DNA from: Candidatus Omnitrophota bacterium
GTDB taxonomy: Bacteria; Omnitrophota; Gorgyraeia; S143-82
DNA: 6,895 bases
Assembly (NCBI GenBank): GCA_027065215.1
Contig: JAMOOT010000303.1
Coordinates: forward strand, 1 to 6,895
Direction of reading: 5' to 3'
The translations under genes and the position numbers were made by a program. Of this stretch, positions 1 to 6,600 are shown one piece after another. The notes under the pieces are model-generated. The model searched no databases. It was not told where the DNA came from and worked only from the letters and a program-made list of their open reading frames with translations. Within the stretch, counting starts at the first letter, position 1. Each line of letters begins with the position of its first letter.

Positions 1-219
1 GGTATGTTGGTTGGGAGAAGAATTGGTGTTATATATGGTCCATGAGAAACGTAAGTTGCCGTTAGGTTGAATCTCCATGCCGTTGAGGTATACAAGGGGC
101 AGGGAATGGGAGGAAGCCATAGAAGGCCCCTGAGCCCAGAGTAGGTTGGGAGAGAAGATCTGTTCTAATGCGAATATTATTGCAATGAAAGGGGTGAATA
201 GATGTTTTTTAGGTATCAT
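1..219 (-). CDS. N-terminal part of a secreted protein of unknown function (partial, runs off left edge)
   Basis: Seen: reading leftward from the ATG at 219-217 there are 73 codons without a stop, reaching the window edge exactly at a codon boundary. The start is fixed by a strong Shine-Dalgarno (GGGGAG) a few bases upstream. The N-terminus is a signal peptide: Lys4-Lys5, a hydrophobic stretch (FIAIIFAL, residues 11-18), then LLWA with a likely cut after Ala29 before Gln-Gly. Glu19-Gln20 interrupt the hydrophobic core, which is unusual. The mature start is Ser/Pro-rich (about 31-41). It is followed by a beta-strand-like stretch at about 41-64 (LVYLNGMEIQPNG, then LRFSWTIYN), resembling the first strands of an extracellular beta-sandwich. 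The gene is transcribed away from the giant secreted-protein gene and probably shares its control region. I do not recognise the family. That it is exported is well supported; any role is unknown because the rest lies outside the window. Confidence 0.85.
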   Translation of the reverse strand, partial: MIPKKHLFTPFIAIIFALEQIFSPNLLWAQGPSMASSHSLPLVYLNGMEIQPNGNLRFSWTIYNTNSSPNQHT

Positions 220-230
220 TTTCTCCCCTT
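220..230 (-). promoter_or_regulatory. Strong Shine-Dalgarno of the leftward gene
   Basis: On the minus strand the sequence just before the ATG reads AAGGGGAGAAA. GGGGAG (plus positions 223-228) ends three bases before the start codon, a short but workable spacing. It decides the start and contrasts with the rightward gene, which has no such site. Confidence 0.8.
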
Positions 231-256
231 TTTCTTTACCAACTTCCAACCCAAAC

Positions 257-271
257 TAATCAAACTGATTA
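257..271. repeat. Short inverted repeat in the leftward leader
   Basis: TAATCA (257-262) and TGATTA (266-271) are perfect complements separated by AAC. The pair falls inside the predicted 5' leader of the leftward transcript, about 40 bases before its start codon. It could be a small operator or a weak hairpin. Six AT-rich base pairs are little evidence of function. Confidence 0.3.
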
Positions 272-287
272 AGGCTCTCTTTTAAGA

Positions 288-316
288 AAGATAGCAGGCT
301 AAGTTAGTGTTGTCAG
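288..316 (-). promoter_or_regulatory. Predicted sigma-70-type promoter of the leftward gene
   Basis: On the minus strand: -35 CTGACA (plus 311-316; 5 of 6 matches to TTGACA), exactly 17 bases, then -10 TATCTT (plus 288-293; 4 of 6 matches to TATAAT). A TG one base upstream of the -10 makes it an extended -10. Transcription would start near 281, giving a leader of about 60 bases before the ATG at 219. Position, spacing and the TGn element agree. The assignment is by consensus only. Confidence 0.55.
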
Positions 317-366
317 GAAAGAAATAGAAATAATAATAAAATAATTTTAAAGGAGTAAAAAATACT

Positions 367-396
367 GTTTTTCTTTGAGAGAAAAGGGAGAAAAAC
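367..396. repeat. Imperfect inverted repeat in the central purine-rich stretch
   Basis: GTTTTTCT (367-374) is the reverse complement of AGAAAAAC (389-396), with a 14-base gap. In a rightward RNA two further U-G wobbles could extend the stem inward. The region lies upstream of the rightward promoter and is not obviously transcribed, so an RNA role is doubtful. It could equally be chance in A/T-run sequence. Confidence 0.25.
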
Positions 397-424
397 GAGG
401 CGCATGGGTATTATTTTTCGATTA

Positions 425-473
425 AACTGAACGAATTTAGGTTAATTTTAAAAATTTTTAAAACAGTTCAGTT
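425..473. repeat. Spaced inverted repeat AACTGAAC ... GTTCAGTT
   Basis: AACTGAAC (425-432) and GTTCAGTT (466-473) are perfect 8-base complements with 33 bases between them. The arms stand out as mixed-sequence islands in otherwise A/T-only DNA, which makes them a reasonable pair of half-sites for a DNA-binding protein, upstream of the rightward promoter. The arm centres are 41 bp apart, close to four helical turns, so both would face the same side of the DNA. No binding protein can be named. Confidence 0.4.
446..463. repeat. 18-bp A-tract palindrome
   Basis: Four T, five A, five T, four A form a perfect 18-bp palindrome, lying about 60-80 bases upstream of the predicted rightward transcription start. 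Phased A/T tracts bend DNA and, close to a promoter, can act as an UP-like element. Here it sits between the two arms of the 425-473 inverted repeat, where it could help bring them together. Low sequence complexity means chance is possible. Confidence 0.4.
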
Positions 474-506
474 ATTTCTATAATTTAATTGAAATTTATA
501 GAAATA
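473..506. repeat. 11-bp-arm dyad overlapping the rightward -35 box
   Basis: TATTTCTATAA (473-483) and TTATAGAAATA (496-506) are perfect reverse complements with a 12-base centre. The -35 box of the predicted rightward promoter (489-494) lies in the centre, and the right arm occupies much of the -35/-10 spacer. A dimeric regulator bound here would block or touch RNA polymerase, so this is the best operator candidate in the window. The AT-only composition lowers certainty. Confidence 0.45.
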
Positions 507-517
507 TAATATATACT
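489..517 (+). promoter_or_regulatory. Predicted sigma-70-type promoter of the giant gene
   Basis: -35 TTGAAA (489-494; 5 of 6 matches), exactly 17 bases, then -10 TATACT (512-517; 5 of 6 matches). Transcription would begin near 524, leaving a leader of about 50 AU-rich, little-structured bases before the ATG at 575. Other TATAAT hexamers nearby (479, 505, 547) lack a correctly spaced -35, so this pair is preferred. Confidence 0.55.
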
Positions 518-574
518 TTTAAAAATAGAGTTTAAAGCCAAAATCTTATAATCATAGTTTTTAATATATAATTT

Positions 575-688
575 ATGGGCAGACAGTTGTCAAGTAGAGT
601 GAATCTATCTACAGGTTTTTCCTTGTGGAAGAAGGGATTATGCCTATTCCTTTCTTTCTTATTTCTATTTAATAATCTACTTTATGCT
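575..688 (+). other. Signal peptide of the giant protein (residues 1-38)
   Basis: A long polar N-region carries Arg3, Arg8 and Lys19-Lys20. It is followed by the hydrophobic core GLCLFLSFLFLF (21-32) and the stretch NNLLYA, with a probable signal peptidase I cut after Ala38 (Leu-Tyr-Ala before Asn-Pro). No lipobox Cys is placed for lipidation; Cys23 is too early in the core. If translation began at TTG 623 the N-region would shrink to a more standard length. Confidence 0.85.
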
Positions 689-3600
689 AATCCGTTTAGC
701 AGTGTCTTACCTATTAATCCAACCTCTGTAAAAGATCGATCTGCTCAATTTACTTGTGCCTCTTATTCGTTGGCAAGGATGTTGGGATTGTCGCAAGGGC
801 AGATAGCCCAGGAACTGGAATATCTGGATAGGTTGCAAGGGGACTTTTATCCTAAAAGTGTGTTAGGTTCATCTGTACTGGCCTTGGCCCGTCGGTATTA
901 TCCTGATGTAATTATGCTCAAGGTTAAGGATAAGGAGGAATTTTTGAGAGGGCAGGCCAGAGAATTGGTGCCATTTTTAGCATATTTTTCTTCTGGGCAC
1001 TATGTCTTGGTTAAATTTGTTTCAAAGAGAGATGTGGTTTATTTTGATCCTTCTGGTGGACATCGTGTAGTATTGAAAGATTTTAAAGCCCGTTGGTCAG
1101 GGATATGTTTAGTGCGGGGGTTTGGTAAGTCGAGGTGGTTTTCTTATATAAAAGGAAGTAGGATTCGATCTGGGCCTGAGGATGCAATCGATACAGATGA
1201 CTTGCTGCCCGGGACATCGCTGGGAGAGACTTTAACTTCGCTTGCTCTTGATTTTGCTACATCTGCTATTGGGGCGAAGTTTTTCCCTGTAAAGGGGCTT
1301 ACCTTTTCCCAGACATTTGCTGCTAATATGATTGCTGGGAATTTGGCCAGCACACTTGGATCTGTGTTACAGAAGGCAGGTGTGGCCCCATCGACGGTTC
1401 AGATATTTACTATGGCCTCTTCAGCTGCCTTTCGGAATGGTATTTATGGGGCATATGGAGGAAATGTGAATTTTTTGGGGCATAAGTATGCCTTTAGTGG
1501 TGGTTTGAAAGGGTTTGGACAGGGTTTTGCGGTAGGGGCAATAAAGGGGACAGTAACTGGATCCTTAGCCACTGCTATAGAACGTACCGTTTTTGACACT
1601 TCTGAGTACGACGACAAAATGACTCGATATATGGCCAAGATGACTTCCTCTTTGATGGCTGGGGTGATAAGTTCTGGGTTGAACACTATGATATTAAAGG
1701 GGACAGACCTTTTTTCTCACTTAGGTCTGGAAGACATAGGACAGGTTGCTGATAATCCCACTTATCATGGGCCATTGGCCGATGCATTAGATCTAAAGGA
1801 TGTAGATCTAAAGTCTCTTTCCACATTGGAGGCTGGATGGTATGGATTCAGGGAGGGATTGTATCAGGCGTTTCCATCGGCCCTGAATATAGGGACTACT
1901 ATGTTAGCGGCTGATATGTTTGGGGAAGATGTCTTAGATTATATGCCATACATAAGCCCTGTCTTGACATCCCCGATAGTAAGCAAGGCCTATGGAATGG
2001 ATTATACAACCGGTCTTCGGGCCTCAATATCAAGGGCAGCGGTGGGTGTGGCTACTGTTAAGTTGCTTGACTCATTAGGGGTGGAGGATGAACTCAAGAG
2101 AAGTATGTTGGGTTTTGCTATAGCAGATACGCTTTATGCGTTGGGAGCGGGAATAAAGGCAGGAGTTGACGGGATAGAATCTACTCGGTTTGGGACAGAG
2201 TTTTTGCGCCATTCTGCGTTATTCAACTTAGCGCGGGCTCCTTTTGACGCCTTGCAGGGCAGAGGCTGGGAGAGGATAGGTGTAGCGATACAGAATTCAC
2301 CTGCGTTTGCTGATTATGTGGCGCGTTCTTATCATAATGGAGTAGCAGGGTTGGCGGAATTAGGGAATGCGGATTACAGTTCAGAATATTCCTACGAGTC
2401 CTTAGAGTTGGATCAGTGGAAGGATTGGGGATTGTTTGATTATCCGTTCAGTGTAGAGATGGCAAAAGATGTATATGGGAAGGACTGGCGGGGTCATCAG
2501 TTATTATACGATTGGCGATCATATCTATATACCAAGCAGTCAAATCTGTTGTATTCAGCCACTACAGAGGCAATAACAAATACTTTGGAGTGGAACTCCT
2601 CTGTGTCTAAGTGGTTAGGTTTTGGGACGAGAGGGTTTCAGAAAGGGAGTATTGGAGGGGTTCCCTTTGTAAATGAGTTCTACAGAAAGGGCGGAGGAGA
2701 GGTATCTCATCCACTTTACATCGACGGAAAGGATTGGGATACATCTCTTCAGGTGGATTTCTATCATGATCTCAAGACAGGTAAATACAGTGTAACAGGA
2801 TATGGGATGAACTCTAAAGTGAAAGGTATGGGAGCAGATGGAGAAATTATGTTTGATGTTGATGATAAGGATAAAGCGTTTAGAAGTTTTGCAAATAACG
2901 TAAACCGATCTTTAGAAGATGAGAAGGTTGTTTCGGTTGAATTGAGAGATATTAATCAGGAATACTGGGGCAGGCGTATAAGTTTGCCAGATCTCAGGGT
3001 GGTAGCAAGGGCATGGGAAGGAGGCAAGTCCCGTGGATTAAGTATAGATGTAAAAAAAGGACAGGGATGGGATGGCCAGTATGTAACTATAAGTGATAAA
3101 AGCAAATTAGGTGAATTTAAAAATGCTCTCGCGAATTTGTCTGGGTTGGTTTTCGGTAAAGATAGTACTCATATGGTAGATACAAGCCAGTTTTTGGGTG
3201 ACTTTTTCGATTTTAAAATAGGTATAGGTGATTTAGGCCATCTCTTTTCTAATAGGATTTTATTCTTAAAGCCAGATAAGGATGGTAAGGATTTCTTGTA
3301 TAGCAGGCCGGATTGGTTGGTTTCGGATCAGTGGAGGAAACTGTCTCCTGAATTGACGGAGAGATATAAAGTAATGATGGTTGCCAAATCAGCCTTGTTG
3401 AAAACGCCTTTGCCAACAGGTATTCCTAACTTACCTGAGGTTAAGATAGTGGTAAATAGAGGGGGCATTCGAATCTTCTACAAGAATGGGAAAATTCAAG
3501 TGGATTATGAGAAACCAATAAGGAAGGAAGAGGTGGATCCTACTGCAAGCTTGTTGTTGCCTTATATAATTCCAGACATGATGGATCGTTTGGGCAAAGA

Positions 3601-6600
3601 AGTAAAGATTGTAAATTTGAAAGTGAATAATGATAAGTTAAAGAATCCTTTTAAATGGGATCGGTATGTGACAGGAGTGGATGGGAAGTTGGCAGAAAAG
3701 GTAATGCCTGATTTTTACCGGGTTAGAGGCAGGAGAAGTGTATTCAATTATCAATATTTGGGATATGGTAGATTTTCTCGGGATCATTCGAAGTTTATGT
3801 TCGATGATAAATCCTTGGGGAAAGTGAACATATTTACTCGTCAGGTAATGGGAAAGAAGGTTTGGATCTATGAGTATCCTGATCGTCCAAGGATTGCAAG
3901 TGAGAAGATAGGCCTATCTTCTGGGCCGGGACTGCCTCACTACTTGGGTGAGGTGAAGGGCAAGTCAGTCTTTGTCGCAATAAATCCCTATTATGATCCG
4001 AAAAAGATTATTGAAGTTGGCTATCTGGATCCGAAGTCTGAGGTAAAAGTATCTAAGCAAACATCGTCCGGAGGAGGGCCATCTTTTATGCCTCGGAGTG
4101 TGTTTTCTGCTTTTTCGCGTTACTTTCACACTGCTGCTGGAGTAGAGGAGAATAGTGGTGAGTGGATATTACATCCAACAGGACAGGGCGTCTTTTTCCA
4201 AGGTTGGTCAGTGCGTTTGGGAAGCAAGGATACAGTTCTTTCGGTGAGGCCTGTCTTAACAGGGCCATATACAACGTATTCAGCCTATAAGGGAAAAAAG
4301 ACATCTACTCCATTTTCTCCGGATGTTCTAATCCATGGAAAACAAGAGTTAACATACCTTCCTACAAAGGTGAAGGGTGTTGTACTCCCTGTCTTGTACT
4401 TAAAGAATCCCGGGGATGAGAAAATCTTAAAGTTTCGCAATGCCATTCAAATGGGAAGGGAGAAGTTGCATAGGCCCTCAGATGTAAAGGTAAATGGTAT
4501 GAGAGTTGTTTTTGCATATCGATTGGGGAAAGAAAATCCTATTTTGTCGCTTGAAAAGGCGAAGGTGACTTTCCCCAAATATTTTGTTGAAATAACGAAC
4601 CCCAGATGTCTGCAGGGAAACTCTCTACGATTGCCACAGTATGATAAGGATATGCCAAGAATAAACTCTGTCAGTAAGACTGAGATAGGAAAGGATGGGA
4701 AAGTCTACCTCTCTAAAGGGGCGATTGTATATGGTTTTGGCCTGCCGAATAATGGCCGGATAGAGGAATATGGTGCTCCAGTAGATCTGAGGCTCAAAGG
4801 GGATAAGTTCTATCGTGTTTCTGATAATACCTTTGTAAAGAATATGGAGATTAACGCTGTCTGGCTTAATTCTGGTGGTAAAGATAGATTAGTGGCTCCT
4901 CAACCAGTTGCTGGGATTGGTAAGAACGGGAAAGGGGTATGGTTGAATATATATGACGTTAAGGGAGAGAGAGTAAAGAGGCAATCTGGGTCTATGATTA
5001 TGTCTGATTTCAAATTTTACTATATAGAGAAATATAAAAGTGGTGATATGCTTGGTCGTTTTGGTGGTATAACCAATATTGCTTATCGAGGAACTATATC
5101 TGGAAAGACGTATCAAGGCATTATTCCTTCGAGTGCCCTACGGATGGTCAGATGGAGTCCTTCTTATGGGTTTATCCTTGAAATAAAGGGAACTTATTAT
5201 CTTACCTCGCCTTATACTATGGATGGTAAAGGCAGTAGTTTAGGTGGTGTAAATCCGTTAGCGGGTATGAGGGTTGGTATTAATGTTGATAAAATTCTCA
5301 ATCAGGATTGGATTAAGGTTAGTAACTTTTTGATTGGCTTAAAGAGCACAGCAGATACTGGATTATCAGCCAGCACTGCAGTGTCGTTTAGCAAGGGAGT
5401 GGACTTGGTCTTCAATAGGCAAATTGAGAGAAAACGAGGTATATATCAGTTAGATCCAGATAAGATGTTCCGAATCTATTCCAATTTGTGGATTGGAGGA
5501 GGCAGGAAAAATGCCGTGTTTGAGATTGGATCCTTAACTAATACTAATGGAATTGTGATGGTGCAGAAGCGAGAGTCCAATGGAAAATTCACTGTATCTC
5601 AGAGATGGAAAGGTATATCGATCCAAAGGAAATATAATGATGTATATCTGGCAATGGTGATAAATAAAGGTAGTGCTAAATTTATTGATGCTGATTTCTC
5701 AGGTCAGTTTCAATCCTCGGTGGAGCAGAGGATTTTTTATAACGGGAAAATAATAAGGTCCAATTCGATAATGATTGTTGGCCAGCGTCGTGGCAAGGAT
5801 GGAAGCGCGATCCATCTCCTGAAAGAAGGGGCGTTTATCTCTCCTATGCTAACAGGGGGGAGTGGTTCACCAAGAAAAGGTGGATTTCCCTCTTTGGCTA
5901 ACCCGATAAGTATTAATGTAATTGAGGTAGTCAAGACAGGGAAGATGTCAGTTGTAATGATAGCTGATAGGCTTCCGGTAAAGATAGGCATAAAAAAGGG
6001 TGTGTTCTACGATAGGCCGGTGTTAGGTAATGTTAGGATCGTCAATCGTAGTGGCAAAGATATATTGATACAGGTGAAAGGCCCAATGGATGTATTCTTG
6101 CCGGGGAAAAAGGATACTAAGACTATGACAGATTATAGAATTGATGAAAGCGGTAGACTGATTTCCCAGACTATCAAAGGGAAGATTACCAATACGATCT
6201 TTATCAATCCAAAAGGTCGGATGCGTTCAATAGGTGGAGTGTTGATGGCAAAATGGGCTCGGGATATGGTTTTTAAGAAGAACATCATTGGTAAAAGGGC
6301 TCATATAAAGTCAGAAATAGTCTCCGAGAATCAGCCTTGTTCTGACGGACATAAAATAAGGCGTCCAATAGATTCCACTCGCTATGGCCCTGGATATATG
6401 CAAGGACAGATAAAAGAAAATCAAGTAGTCACCTATATACCAAAAAATTCCCAAGCAGATTCCTTAACTCTAATACAAGGATTTAGACCCAAAGGGAGTG
6501 TATGGTTTGGATATGACCCTGGTAAGGGGCAGTTCTATTCTTTGGGCAAAGATGATAAAACGAATGCAGAATTTGCAATGGCATTACTTAAGAATGGGAA

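Larger units (their letters stand above)
220..574. other. Divergent intergenic control region (355 bp)
   Basis: No convincing gene lies here. The left half (about 220-316) carries the leader and promoter of the leftward gene. The middle (about 317-420) is purine-rich, with A/T runs (329-350) and a SD-like AAAGGAG near 349-355 that is not followed by a usable start codon. The right half (about 421-574) is very AT-rich, with nested inverted repeats, an A-tract palindrome and the rightward promoter. No factor-independent terminator is visible, as expected between two diverging genes. Confidence 0.85.

Noticed and set aside
367..396. Inverted repeat considered as a factor-independent terminator
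   Set aside because: The stem is AT-rich without a GC core, has a 14-base loop, and no U-run follows directly. A terminator also makes little sense between two diverging genes.
365..430. Possible tiny leader frame containing ATG 404 (MGIIFRLN then stop), extendable to CTG 365
   Set aside because: It lies upstream of the predicted rightward transcription start, is very short and would need a CTG start to reach 21 codons. No attenuation structure follows.
479..552. Perfect TATAAT hexamers at 479-484, 505-510 and 547-552 as the rightward -10 box
   Set aside because: None has a -35-like hexamer at 16-18 bases. Such hexamers are expected by chance in A/T-only DNA. TTGAAA-17-TATACT at 489-517 fits better.
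220..574. CRISPR array, tRNA, or riboswitch in the intergenic region
   Set aside because: There are no regularly spaced direct repeats, no cloverleaf with a CCA-type acceptor and T-loop, and no conserved aptamer core. Only short inverted repeats in AT-rich DNA are present.
1144..5991. Short open frames of 69-84 codons on the minus strand at 1144-1353, 1444-1686, 4086-4304, 4889-5116 and 5737-5991
   Set aside because: All lie antisense inside the intact 2,107-codon frame. They have no neighbouring operon partner and their predicted peptides are low in recognisable features.
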